From assembly GCA_024803745.1 (NCBI GenBank), contig JANJXV010000099.1:868001-932000 (forward strand): 64,000 nucleotides of DNA, in the 5' to 3' direction. The notes below the pieces were generated by a model, which was not told the DNA's origin, did not search any database, and saw only the letters and a list, made by a program, of their open reading frames with translations. Shown here piece after piece: positions 35,901-47,947 of this stretch (position 1 is its first letter; every line of letters begins with the position of its first letter). The stretch comes from Megascapheus bottae (taxonomy: Eukaryota > Chordata > Mammalia > Rodentia > Geomyidae). The translations under genes and the position numbers were made by a program.

Positions 35901-36805
35901 CACGCTATAAATTTTCCTCTGAGTACTGCCTTTGTTGTGTCCCTAAGGAGTTGATATTTGTGTGCTCCTTATTGTTAAATTTCATAAACAGTTGGATATC
36001 TGTTCTGATCTCTTTGATTACCCATTGATTTTGACTCAACAATGTGTGGTTCAGTCTCCATGAGTTACAGGGTTTTCTTTGGTGGAGATGTGTGTTCAGC
36101 TCCAATTTGATGCCTTTATGGTCTGAGAGTGTGCCTGGAATAATTTCAGTGTTTCTGAATCTGTCCAGGTTTGCTTTATGGCCTAAGATGTGGTCTATTT
36201 TGGAAAATGTTCCATGTGCTGCTGAGAAAAACGTATATTGTGGTGTTACTGGGTGGAATATTCTGCAGATGTCTGTTAGATCTAGTTGGTCTATATAGTT
36301 GTTCAGTTCTAAGGTTTCTCTGTTGAGTTTTTGCCTTGTTGATCTGTCCATAGGTGAGAGTGGTGTGTTAAACTCACCAACAATCACTGTGTTTCGATCT
36401 ATGTATGGTTTCAGTGTAAGTAAAGTTTGCTTGATGAAGTTTGGAGCTCCGGGATTGGGTGTGTAAATATTTAGGATTGTTATGTCTTCTGGGAGGAAAG
36501 ATCCCTTTAGTAGTATGTAGTAACCTTCTTTGTCTTTTCCTACTAATTTTAGTTTGAAGTCTATTGTATCTGATATGAGGATGGCAACTCTAGCCTGTTT
36601 ATGGGGGCAGTTAGCTTGATAGAGTTTATTCCAACCTCTCACTTTCAAAAGATGATTGTTTTGGGGTAAGATGTGTCTCTTGAATTCAGCAGAACGATGG
36701 CTCTTGCTTTTTGATCCAACTAGACAACCTATGCCTTTTATTTGGAGAGTTAAGTCCATTGATATTGAGAGTTAGGATTGAGAGATATTTATTAGTTCCT
36801 ACCAT
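32964..36805 (-). pseudogene. L1 copy F ORF2 pseudogene with long intact C-terminal frame (inverted)
   Basis: The minus-strand ATG is at 36805-36803. The endonuclease part is open at 36759-35905 with the common Glu in GDFN. The RT N-terminal part is open at 35714-35283. Private and B-shared 1-bp deletions lie near 35165 and 35189. From 35027 to 32964 there is a single uninterrupted 687-codon frame covering RT palm ([22 protein letters not shown]), thumb region and C-terminal Cys/His domain to the ancestral stop. The 5' half shares several variants with copy B ([11 protein letters not shown], gagaatcatc, atcaaagag and the deletion near 35189). The 3' half shares others with copy C (NWFNTC, LFTVA, tttgtgcacaatgg), so F looks like a B/C recombinant. 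Confidence 0.92.
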
Positions 36806-36853
36806 TTTTAAAACCTTTTAGTAGGGCCTGTTTCTTGACAGTTCTTGTGGTCC

Positions 36854-38004
36854 TTAGATGGTATGCTGTTTAGGTGCCTTTGCTTTCCCTATATTGCATT
36901 TATTTTGGTTTTCTATGTATAGAGCATCTTTGAGAATTCTCTGTAGTGTTGGTTTTGTTTCGACGTATTGTTGCAGCTTTTCCCTGGAATGGAATGTTTT
37001 TATTGTTCCCTCAGTTATGAATGAGAGCTTAGCTGGCTAGAGTATTCTTGGTTGGTAGTTATTTGATTTAAGGGCATGACATATATGCTTCCAGTCACTT
37101 CGTGCTTGCATGGTCTCTGCTGAGAAATCTGGGGTTATTCTGATTGGTTTGCCTTTGTAGGTTACTGATCCCTTTTCCCTGGCTGCCTTTAGGATCTTTC
37201 CTTTCGTTTCTATTGATCCAGTTCGGATCACAATGTGGCGGTGGGATGTTCTTTTCTGGTCAGGTCTGTTTGGGGTTCTAAAAGCTTCTCGTATCTGGAT
37301 GGGCCTGCCCTTCTGGATATTTGGGAAATTCTCTGAGATGATTCCCTGAAGTATATTTCCAATACCATTGACCTCTTTCTCCACGCCCTCCTCAATACCA
37401 ACTAGCCTTAAATTAGGCTTCCTAATTGTATCTTGGACCTCCTGAAGCGCTCTCTCATATTTCCTAGATTTGGATTGACTCATTTTCTGTTCTTTATAAT
37501 ACCTAAATTATCTTCAGCCACGGAAATTCTCTCCTCTGCAATGTCTAACCTGCTATCAAAGCTATCTACTTTATTTTTCATCTCCCTTGCTTCTAATTGC
37601 TCACTTTTGATGCCTTGCATCCCTTGTTTTAGATCATGTATGAATTTCTTTATCTCCTTGATTTCCTTTTGAGTGGTTAGCTCAGTAGCTTTATTTTCTT
37701 TGGACATTTGCTGGAGTTTGGTCACGTTTTTATTTGTGGATTCTTTGAATTCATCCATCTTTCTTTGAAAAACCTTTATTATGGCCTCCTTTATGGCTTC
37801 TTTTTCACTTATCACCTTGTTTTTGCTTTCCTCTTGTTCAGGTATGGCTTCCTCCATTATCTCTTTCTTTATATTTTCACATTTTTCATTAATGATGTTT
37901 ATCAATTGCATTTGTGTAGCAATTGGAAGACTCTCCTCTAGGTTTGCCAGTGACTGTTCCATTGTCTGTTTACATTGAGTGGGGAATGTTGTTTCTTGAT
38001 TTGA
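36854..38004 (-). pseudogene. L1 copy F ORF1 pseudogene, start removed by junction (inverted)
   Basis: The junction at 38003-38004 cuts away about the first ten codons including the ATG. The coiled-coil half is open from 37962 to the common ATGA (37483-37480), with one Glu codon deleted near 37801. The RRM half is open at 37483-37037, then has the common TAG and continues to TAA at 36856-36854. The Lys in HALKSNNYQ and Phe in KEIKKFIHD are shared with copy B. Confidence 0.9.
38003..38004. other. Inversion junction 2 with about 2-bp microhomology
   Basis: Inverted copies read gatttgacattt and forward copies read ggaagaaagatag. The junction reads gatttgaaagatag, so only ga is shared. Orientation returns to plus and the phase jumps from ORF1 to mid ORF2. 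Confidence 0.85.
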
Positions 38005-38966
38005 AAGATAGCCTCTTCAACAAGTTGTGCTGGCAGAACTGGTTAAACACCTGCAGAAAACTAAAGTTGGATCCTTCTTTGTCCCCTTGCACTAGAATTA
38101 ACTCCAAATGGATCAAAGACGTGGAGGTAAAAGCTGACACACTGAAAAGTTTACAGGAAGGAATAGGAGATACACTAGGCCTCCTTGGTACAGGTCGAAA
38201 CTTTCTTAATAAGGACCAAGAATCACAACAAATCAGAGAAAGGCTGGATAAGTGGGACTGCATTAAACTGCAGAGCTTTTGTATGGCAACGGATATAGCT
38301 ATAAACTAATCAGGAAGCCTACAGAGTGGGAGAAGATCTTCACCACCCAAACAACGGAAAAAGGCCTCATATCTAAAATATATCAACAACTCAAAAAATT
38401 GAATCACTCCAAAACTAACCTCCAAAGTAACACCCATCCCATTAGAAAATGGGCCAAAGAATTAAAGAGAGTCTACTCTGAAGAAGAAACAAAAATGGCG
38501 TATAGACACATGAAGAAATGCTCAACATCTCTGGTCATAAAAGAAATGCAAATCAAAACAAGTCTCAGATTCCACCTAACTCCAGTTAGAATGGCCAGGA
38601 TCAGGAAAACGAATGACAACAGATGCTGGAGGGGATGTGGTCAGGAGGGATCACTACTACACTGTTGGTGGGAGTGCAAACTCGTTCAACCACTATGGAA
38701 AGCAGTGCGGCAGTGCCTCAAAACGCTAAACATACAACTCCCCTATGACCCAGCAATTCCAGTACTTGGCATTTACCCAACAATCCAGAAACAAGGGCAT
38801 ACTAAACCCACTAGCACAACAATGTTCATTGCAGCACTATTCACCATAGCAAAGATATGGAACCAACCCAGATGTCCCTCAGTTGATGAGTGGATCAACA
38901 AGTTGTGGTATTTGTACACAATGGAATTCTATGCTGCTGTCAGAAAGAATGACATCGCCCCATTTG
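38003..38966 (+). repeat. Direct repeat flanking the inverted block, right copy
   Basis: Same segment as 25540-26504. It shares with it the two substitutions that give [12 protein letters not shown], which no other copy has, so the two flanks derive from one ancestral copy. Confidence 0.85.
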
Positions 38967-39066
38967 TTAGGAAATGGAAAGACTTAGAACAAATCATATT
39001 AAGTGAAGTAAGCCAGACTCAAAGGAACTTAGGCTCAGTGGTTTCCTCATTCGTCATAATCAGTAG
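38005..39066 (+). pseudogene. L1 copy G: ORF2 3' remnant
   Basis: Begins at the inversion junction within ORF2 (aagatagcctcttcaac). A 1-bp deletion near 38299 breaks the frame. 38279-39085 is then open through the C-terminal Cys/His domain. Loss of one c near 39046 (gtttcctcattcg) shifts the last codons, so the ancestral TAG (39064-39066) is missed and the frame ends at 39085. This terminal deletion is shared with H and I only. Confidence 0.9.
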
Positions 39067-39480
39067 AAACCTTGGGCTCTACTAGCAGAGATTGTCAATA
39101 GAGCAAAAGGCCATATATAAGACCATATAATGTGAAGCTAATTGAAAGGACCTCCAGGATATTGACACAAAAGCCACATAATGAATGATTGTTGTCCTTA
39201 ATGTACTATGTTGTCTCTCATCTCGCTTGCTGTCCCTTGGTTATCCCATATTGGTATAGTATCTCACTTTGTTATCTGATATATTGAATTTATTTGTATT
39301 TGGATATTTGAAATTTGATAGGGAAGGGGGGAAAACCAAGACGGGTGGGGGGTGTGGGGTTGGAGGGAAATGGGTACCAAGACATGTGAAAGGGTATCAA
39401 TGTATGTGAATTAATGCACCTTCTATCTGGCAAATATCATATAACCCTTTTACTAATTACAATAAAAAAATGAAAAAAAA
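39067..39480 (+). other. L1 copy G 3' UTR
   Basis: G-rich tract at about 39320-39375 and A-rich tail ending near 39480. The tail is followed by cagaaagttg instead of gaaagttg. Confidence 0.85.
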
Positions 39481-40110
39481 CAGAAAGTTGTAGTGTGTGG
39501 GGAGGATGATGGGGTCAAATACATTTCTTCTTAGAAATTTACCTCATCTGGTTGCCCTGGATTTTCCTGGCCTTCTTCTTAGAGAAAGTTCTGTTATACT
39601 GGATTTGTGGCTTGGCAATGATCTAGCATGTACATCTTCGAGTAAGACATCCACAACTTCCATGCCTGAGACTCGAGTTTCCTGACCTTTGGCAACAGCA
39701 CAGCAACATCTTTCTTCCTCCTGAGCCACAGGCCAAGTGAGCTGGCTTGAGCTGGTTGTTAGTTACAGTGGCTTGGTTACCAGGCTTTCATATTCTGTTC
39801 CATTGTGAGGGAGGCAGGGTCACCTTTCAGGGCCCAATGACCAAAGATCCTTGCTCACAAAAGACCTCACCAAAGACATACTGGAGGCTGAATCTCTCCT
39901 CCAGTCTCATAATATACATGTGGATGTAGTATACAGCACACCTTATTTGTCCAATCCCAATGTCTTCCACTAGGCCCAACTACCAGTCTGGTCTCAGGCT
40001 CAAGGAGCCTTTCTTAGGTAAGATCCAAACTTAAGGGTCAATATTGCCCTCATCCTTACAAAACATTTGCTTCACAGTGCCTTCTCTGCCTGCATTTTGC
40101 CCCTTGTCGA

Positions 40111-40298
40111 ATTTTTTTTGTTTTTGCTAGTCTTGGGACTTGACCTCAGAGTGTGAACATTGTTCTTGGGCTTTCTTTAGGCTTTAGCTGTCCCACCGAG
40201 CCACAGCACCACTTGCAGCGTTTTCTATGTATGTGGTAATGAGGAATCAAACCTGAGGCTTACTGCTTGGTAGCCAAGGACTCTCCCACTAGGTCAAA
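40111..40298 (-). mobile_element. ID-related composite SINE, antisense (spacer 5)
   Basis: Counterpart of 5400-5587, with an intact T-run at its left end. Confidence 0.75.
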
Positions 40299-40546
40299 CA
40301 CACAGGGCATCTTGCACATATTTTTGACGTCAATCTACTAGGATATTATTAGGTTTCTGTATCCTAATCAATTTTTTCCTGATGATTAGCTTTGCTGTCA
40401 TGTGTAAAAAATGCAAGAGGGAAAAACACAGAAGAATTAGTGAAACTAAAAAAAAGCATTAGACACAGTTAAGTGTTCATTCTTTGTAGGAGAAAGAATA
40501 TTTGGATATGATGATGATGATGATGACTTTATAATTACTATGTCAG

Positions 40547-40752
40547 GGTTGAGAGTTAGGCATAGTGGTAGAGTGCTTGCCTAGCATCCATGAAGATCTG
40601 GGTTTGATTGCTCAGTACCACATAGATAGAAAATCTAGATGTGGCACTGTGGCTCAAGTGGCAGAGGGCTAGACTTGAGAAAACCCGAGGACAGTGCTCA
40701 GGCCCTGAATTCAAGCCCCAAGACTGGCAGAAAGCTAAAAGAAAATAAAAAT
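40547..40752 (+). mobile_element. ID-related composite SINE, sense (spacer 5)
   Basis: Counterpart of 5833-6038, with private changes gagttaggcat in the head and gaaagctaaaag in the tail region. Confidence 0.85.
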
Positions 40753-41414
40753 GCTTTTTACGAGCTAATTCACTCACAGCATTTGCTTCTGAAATCTTCG
40801 CTTCTGCATCTTGTGAAATACCCCTTTCCCTCAACGTAGACAAGAAAAACAGATCCATCCCATGGTCCACTGTGAGGCCACTGGTTGGGCTAAGAGCTAG
40901 TCGTGCAGCAACACATAAGTTTTATTCTAATACTTTCCAAACTTTGTACTCAAATATGCTACCTACTTACCAACTTATGTCAGTTATCCTTATGCTATAA
41001 CTTTTCTTCATTACTACAATATTCTTACACTCCTACGTTAATCCTCTTGCACCTCCCCTGACCTCTCTCATTCTTTTTTTCTATCTCTGGACCTCTGCTC
41101 GTCTTTCAACCCTTATACTGCACGGATCTACACTTGATGGCTGTTGAGCAATATTGTATATGTAGGTGGTTAATTATTCTCTAGGCTCAGAGGGACTTAA
41201 AGACAATAGAGATTGGATTGAGAGGCTTATTGTTTTGGGTATAAATCGCTTATCAGTGGTTGTATTAGGCTGGTCTGTAAGTGCACAAAAAGAAAGAGTG
41301 ATAATACCAATCAAAACTTGTGAACATCTAGTGTCTGCCAGCTACAGAGGTCTAGGTTGGTTATATCTGAAAAACTATAATCGTATTTAGTAGTAATCTT
41401 GCTCCCATTTTCAA

Positions 41415-42580
41415 ATGGGCAGAACAAGAAACTCAAGAAAAATGTCAAATCAAGAAACAACATCCCCCACCCAATGTAAACAGACAATGGAACAGTCACT
41501 GGCAAACCTAGAGGAGAGTCTTCCAATTGCTACACAAATGCAATTGATAAACATCATTAATGAAAAATGTGAAAATATAAAGAAAGAGATAATGGAGGAA
41601 GCCATACCTGAACAAGAGGAAAGCAAAAACAAGGTGATAAGTGAAAAAGAAGAAGCCATAAAGGAGGCCATAATAAAGGTTTTTCAAAGAAAGATGGATG
41701 AATTCAAAGAATCCACAAATAAAAACGTGACCAAACTCCAGCAAATGTCCAAAGAAAATAAAGCTACTGAGCTAACCACTCAAAAGGAAATCAAGGAGAT
41801 AAAGAAATCCATACATGATCTAAAACAAGGGATGCAAGGCATCAAAAGTGAGCAATTAGAAGCAAGGGAGATGAAAAATAAAGTAGATAGCTTTGATAGC
41901 AGGTTAGACATTGCAGAGGAGAGAATTTCCGTGGCTGAAGATAATTTAGGTATTATAAAGAACAGAAAATGAGTCAATCCAAATCTAGGAAATATGAGAG
42001 AGCGCGTCAGGAGGTCCAAGATACAATTAGGAAGCCTAATTTAAGGCTAGTTGGTATTGAGGAGGGCGTGGAGAAGGAGGTCAATGGTATTGGAAATATA
42101 CTTCAGGGAATCATCTCAGAGAATTTCCCAAATATCCAGAAGGGCAGGCCCATCCACATACGAGAAGCTTTTAGAACCCCAAACAGACCTGACCAGAAAA
42201 GAACATCCCACCGCCACATTGTGATCCGAACTGGATCAATAGAAACGAAAGGAAAGATCCTAAAGGCAGCCAGGGAAAAGGGATCAGTAACCTACAAAGG
42301 CAAACCAATCAGAATAACCCCAGATTTCTCACGAAGTGACTGGAAGCATATATGTCATGCCCTTATATCAAATAACTACCAACCAAGAATACTGTAGCCA
42401 GCTAAGCTCTCATTCATAACTGAGGGAAAAATAAAAACATTCCATTCCAGGGAAAAGCTGCAACAATATGTCGAAACAAAACCAACACTACAGAGAATTC
42501 TCAAAGATGCTCTATACATAGAAAACCAAAATAAATGCAATGTAGGGAAAGAAAAGGCACCTAAACAGCATACCATCTAA
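41415..42580 (+). pseudogene. L1 copy H ORF1 pseudogene
   Basis: ATG at 41415. The coiled-coil half is fully open to 41972 and overlaps the second frame at ATGA (41969-41972). The RRM/C-terminal half (41969-42397) lacks 18 bp near 42330, removing six codons around SAETMQA, and has a private Arg (ERARQE for ERALQE). Common TAG at 42395-42397, end at TAA 42578-42580. The next copy, I, has neither private change, so the H/I duplication boundary lies downstream of this point. Confidence 0.9.
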
Positions 42581-42628
42581 GGACCACAAGAACTGTCAAG
42601 ACACAGGCCCTGTTAAAAGCTTTTAAAA

Positions 42629-45600
42629 ATGGTAGGAACTAATAAATATCTCTCAATCCTAACTCTCAATATCAATGGAAATTACTCTCCAATTAAACGG
42701 CATAGGTTGTCTAGTTGGATCAAAAAGCAAGAACTATCGTTCTGCTGACTTCGAGAGACACATCTTACCCAAAAACAATCATCTTTTGAAAGTGAGAGGT
42801 TGGAATGAACTCTATCAAGTTAACTGCCCCCATAAACAGGCTAGAGTTGCCATCCTCATATCAGATACAATAGACTTCAAACTAAAATTAGTAAGAAAAG
42901 ACAAAGAAGGTTACTACATACTACTAAAGGGATCTTTCCTCCCGGAAGACATAACAATCCTAAATATTTACACACCCAATCCCGGAGCTCCAAACTTCAT
43001 CAAGCAAACTTTATTTACACTGAAACCATACATAGATCGAAACACAGTGATTGTTGGTGAGTTTAACACACCACTCTCACCTATGGACAGATCAACAAGG
43101 CAAAAACTCAACAGAGAAACCTTAGAACTGAACAACGATAAAGACCAACTAGATCTAACAGACATCTGCAGAATATTCCACCCACTAACAGCACAATATA
43201 CGTTTTTCTCAGCAGCACATGGAACATTTTCCAAAATAGACCACATCTTAGGCCATAAAGCAAACCTGGACAGATTCAGAAACACTGAAATTATTCCATG
43301 CACACTCTCAGACCATAAAGGCATCAAATTGGAGCTGAACACACATCTCCACCAAAGAAAACCCTGTAACTCATGGAGACTGAACCACACATTGTTGAAT
43401 CAAAAACAATGGGTAATCGAAGAGATCAGAACAGATATCCAACTGTTTATGAAATTTAACAATAAGGAGCACACAAATATCAACTCCTTAGGGACACAAC
43501 AAAGGCAGTACTCAGAGGAAAATTTATAGGGTGGAGTGCCTACAACAGCAAGTTGGAAAAATGGCAGACCAACTAGTTAATGTCTCACCTTAACCTCCTG
43601 GAAAAAGAGCAACAAACCAACCCTAAACCCATTAGGAGAAAGCTAATTATTAAAATCAAAGCAGAATTAAATGATTTGGAAGAAAAAAAAACTATAGAAA
43701 GAATAAACAAAACAAGGAGTTGGTTCTTGAAAGAATTAACAAAATTGACAAGCCCTTAACAAATCTTACCAAAAAAAGAAGAGAGCATATCGAAATAAAC
43801 AAAATCGCAGATGAAAATGGTAATATCACGACAGAAATTACCAAGATCCAGAATATCATGAGGGAATACTTCTCAAACCTTTACGCCAACAAATTTGAGA
43901 ATCTAGAAGAAATGGATGAATTCCTAGACAATCTTAACATACACACACTGAACCAAGAAGAGCTAACCCAACTCAACAGACCTATTTCAAGCTCTGAAAT
44001 AGAAATGGAAATTAGACAACTTCCACTTAAAAAGAGCCCAGGGCCAGATGGATTCACAGCTGAATTCTATAAGGTCTTCAAAGCAGAGCTCACACCAATA
44101 CTCCTCAAGCTCTTCAACGAAATTGAAAATGAAGGTTCTTTATTAAACTGATTCTGTGAAGCCAGCATATCCCTCATCCCCAAACCAGACAGAGATTCAT
44201 CAAAGAAAGAGATCTATAGACCCATTTCTTTGATGAACCTCGATGCAAAACTTCTCAACAAAATACTGGCCAACCGTCTACAACAACTCATCAAAAAAAA
44301 TATACACTATGATCAAACTGGATTCATCACAGGGAGGCAAAGCTGGTTCAAAATACACAAATCAATTAATATAATTCAACACATCAACAGGAGCAGGGAT
44401 AAAATCACATGATTGTCTCAATAATGCGGAAAAGGCATTTGACAAGATCCAAAACCCCTTTATGTTAAAAGATGTGGAGAAACTAGGAATCCATGGAACA
44501 TTTCTCAATGTAATAAAGGCTGTGTATGAGAAACCCACTGCTAGTATTATACTTAATGGTGAAAATCTAAAGCCATTCCCTCTAAAATCAGGAACGAGAC
44601 AAGGATGCCCACTCTCTCCACTCCTTTTTAACATAGTACTAGAATTCCTATGGCAGTGCAATAAGGCAAGAAGCAAGCATAAAGGGGATCCAAGTAGGGA
44701 AAGAGGAAATAAAACTATCCCTCTTTGCAGATGACATGATTCTGTATTTAAAGAATCCTATAGACTCTACTCCCAAGCTCCTTGAGCTGATTCAAAGCTT
44801 TGGAAGGGTAGCAGGCCATAAAATCAACCCTCACAAATCAACTGCCTTACTTTACGCCAACACTGAGAGGAACGAGGCAATAATCAGGAAAGAAAATCCT
44901 TTCACAATAGCCTCAAAGAAAATAAAGTACCTAGCAATTAGCTTAACTAAGAATGTAAAGGACCGTTTAGATGAAAACTTTAAATCCCTAAAAAAGGAAA
45001 TTAAAGCAGAACTAAGGAAATGGAAAAACCTCCCGTGCTCCTGGATTGGAAGAATCAACATTGTGAAAATGACAATCTTGCCAAGGGCTATCTACAAATT
45101 CAATGTAATACCCATCAACATCCCAATGTCATTCTTTAAAGACATAGAAGAGGCAATTCAAAATTTCATATGGAATAATAAAAGACCCCGTATAGCAAAA
45201 ACACTTCTTAGCAGAAAGAACAGCGCTGGAGGAATTTCAATTCCAAACTTAAGGCTCTATTACAGAGCTATAATTCTCAAAACAGCTTGGTACTGGCACA
45301 AGAACAGGCCTGAAGTCCAATGGAGTAGAACTGCGGACCCAGATATTAAACCACAGACCTATGGCCACCTAATCTTTGACCAGGGAGCCAAAAAAAATAG
45401 AATGGAAGAAAGATAGCCTCTTCAACAAGTTGTGCTGGCAAAACTGGTTAAACACCTGCAGAAAACTAAAGTTGGATCCTTCTTTGTCACCTTGCACAAG
45501 AATTAACTCCAAATGGATCAAAGATGTGGAGGTAAAAGCTGACACACTGAAAAGTTTACAGGAAGGAATAGGAGATACACTAGGCCTCCTTGGTACAGGT

Positions 45601-46472
45601 CGAAACTTTCTTAATAAGAACCAAGAATCACAACAAATCAGAGAAAGGCTGGATAAGTGGGACTGCATTAAACTGCAGAGCTTTTGTATGGCAACGGATA
45701 TAGCTAGTAAACTAATCAGGAAGCCTACAGAGTGGGAGAAGATCTTCACCACCCAAACAACGGAACAAGGCCTCATATCTAAAATATATCAACAACTCAA
45801 AAAATTGAATCACTCCAAAACTAACCTCCAAAGTAACACCCATCCCATTACAAAATGGGCCAAAGACTTAAAGAGAGTCTTCTCTGAAGAAGAAACAAAA
45901 ATGGCCTATAGACACATGAAGAAATGCTCAACATCTCTGGTCATAAAAGAAATGCAAATCAAAACAAGTCTAAGATTCCACCTAACTCCAGTTAGAATAG
46001 CCAGGATCAGGAAAACGAATGACAACAGATGCTGGAGGGGATGTGGTCAGGAGGGATCACTACTACACTGTTGGTGGGAGTGCAAACTCGTTCAACCACT
46101 ATGGAAAGCAGTGCGGCAGTGCCTCAAAACGCTAAACATACAACTCCCCTATGACCCAGCAATTCCAGTACTTGGCATTTACCCAACAATCCAGAAACAA
46201 GGGCATACTAAACCCACTAGCACAACAATGTTCATTGCAGCACTATTCACCATAGCAAAGATATGGAACCAACCCAGATGTCCCTCAGTTGATGAGTGGA
46301 TCAACAAGTTGTGGTATTTGTACACAATGGAATTCTATGCTGCTGTCAGAAAGAATGACATCGCCCCATTTGTTAGGAAATGGAAAGACTTAGAACAAAT
46401 CTTATTAAGTGAAGTAAGCCAGACTCAAAGGAACTTAGGCTCAGTGGTTTCCTCATTCGTCATAATCAGTAG
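42629..46472 (+). pseudogene. L1 copy H ORF2 pseudogene
   Basis: ATG at 42629. The endonuclease part is open at 42675-43529 with the common Glu in GDFN. The RT N-terminal part is open at 43720-44151. Lesions shared only with copy I are a 1-bp insertion giving LWQCNK after the RT LEF motif (near 44651), an extra a near 45396 and the terminal c deletion. Where most copies have a TAA in the linker, H and I read GAA (gatttggaagaaa near 43681). A private 1-bp deletion near 44423 disrupts SIDAEKAF. The frame 45376-46491 covers the C-terminal part and passes the ancestral TAG (46470-46472). Confidence 0.92.
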
Positions 46473-46885
46473 AAACCTTGGGCTCTACTAGCAGAGATTG
46501 TCAATAGAGCAAAAGGCCATATGTAAGGCCATATAATGTGAAGCTAATTGAAAGGACCTCCAGGATATTGACACAAAAGCCATATAATGAATGATTGTTG
46601 TCCTTAATGTACTATGTTGTCTCTCATCTCGCTTGCTGTCCCTTGGTTATCCCATATTGGTATAGTATCTCACTTTGTTATCTGATATATTGAATTTATT
46701 TGTATTTGGATATTTGAAATTTGATAGGGAAGGGGGGAAAACCAAGACGGGTGGGGGGTGTGGGGTTGGAGGGAAATGGGTACCAAGACATGTGAAAGGG
46801 TATCAATGTATGTGAATTAATGCACCTTCTATCTGGCAAATATCATCTAACCCTTTTACTAATTACAATAAAAAATGAAAAAAAA
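46473..46885 (+). other. L1 copy H 3' UTR
   Basis: G-rich tract at about 46725-46780. The AATAAA tail is two bases shorter (aataaaaaatgaaaa) than in the left-hand copies. Confidence 0.85.
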
Positions 46886-47512
46886 GAAAGTTGTAGTGTG
46901 TGGGGAGGATGATGGGGTCAAATACATTTCTTCTTAGAAATTTACCTCATCTGGTTGCCCTGGATTTTCCTGGGCTTGTTCTTAGAGAAAGTTCTGTTAT
47001 ACTGGATTTGTGGCTTGGCAATTATCTAGCATGTACATCTTCGAGTAAGACATCCACAACTTCCATGCCTGAGACTCGAGTTTCCAGACCTTTGGCAACA
47101 GCACAGCAACATCTTTCTTCCTCCTGAGCCACAGGCCAAGTGAGCTGGCTTGAGCTGGTTGTTAGTTACAGTGGCTTGGTTACCAGGGTTCCATATTCTG
47201 TTCCATTGTGAGGGAGGCAGGGTCACCTTTCAGGGCCCAATGACCAAAGATCCTTGCTCACAAAAGACCTCACCAAAGACATACTGGAGGCTGAATCTCT
47301 CCTCCAGTCTCACAATATACATGTGGATGTAGTATACAGCACACCTTATTTCCAATCCCAATGTCTTCCACTAGGCCCAACTACCAGTCTGGTCTCAGGC
47401 TCAAGGAGCCTTTCATAGGTAAGATCCAAACTTAAGGGTCAATATTGCCCTCATCCTTTACAAAACATTTGCTTCACAGTGCCTTCTCTGCCTGCATTTT
47501 GCCCCTTGTCGA

Positions 47513-47700
47513 ATTTTTTTTGTTTTTGCTAGTCTTGGGACTTGACCTCAGAGTGTGAACATTGTTCTTGGGCTTTCTTTAGGGTTTAGCTGTCCCACCG
47601 AGCCACAGCACCACTTGCAGCGTTTTCTATGTATGTGGTAATGAGGAATCAAACCTGAGGCTTACTGCTTGGTAGCCAAGGACTCTCCCACTAGGTCAAA
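47513..47700 (-). mobile_element. ID-related composite SINE, antisense (spacer 6)
   Basis: Counterpart of 5400-5587, with the ttagggtttag variant shared with spacer 7. Confidence 0.75.
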
Positions 47701-47947
47701 CACACAGGGCATCTTGCACATATTTTTGACGTCAATCTACTAGGATATTATTAGGTTTCTGTATCCTAATCAATTTTTTCCTGATGATTAGCTTTGCTGT
47801 CCTGTGTAAAAAATGCAAGAGGGAAAAACACAGAAGAATTAGTGAAATTAAAAAAAAGCATTAGACACAGTTAAGTGTTCATTCTTTGTAGGAGAAAGGA
47901 TATTTGGATATGATGATGATGATGATGACTTTATAATTACTATGTCA

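Larger units (their letters stand above)
26498..38004 (-). repeat. Inverted block of the array (right arm of inverted repeat)
   Basis: All L1 and spacer landmarks are on the minus strand. In minus-strand order the block holds copy F (ORF1 lacking its first codons, full ORF2 and 3' UTR), spacer 4, then copy E (ORF1 and the 5' three quarters of ORF2). The internal period (ORF1 landmark at 37483 and 30057) is 7426 bp, as in the direct array. Confidence 0.92.
39481..41414 (+). repeat. Array spacer 5
   Basis: Same arrangement as spacer 1. TGACGTCA at 40325-40332 and (ATG)6 at about 40508-40525. A private change gives accaggctttcat where others have accagggttccat. No gene is recognised in 39481-40110 or 40753-41414. 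Confidence 0.8.

Noticed and set aside
26505..38004. A simple inversion of one array segment with a deletion of about 2.5 kb at the left breakpoint
   Set aside because: Lengths fit, but the two forward flanks (25540-26504 and 38003-38966) share private variants and are a true duplication, and E resembles D. Template switching explains both, so it is preferred, not proven.
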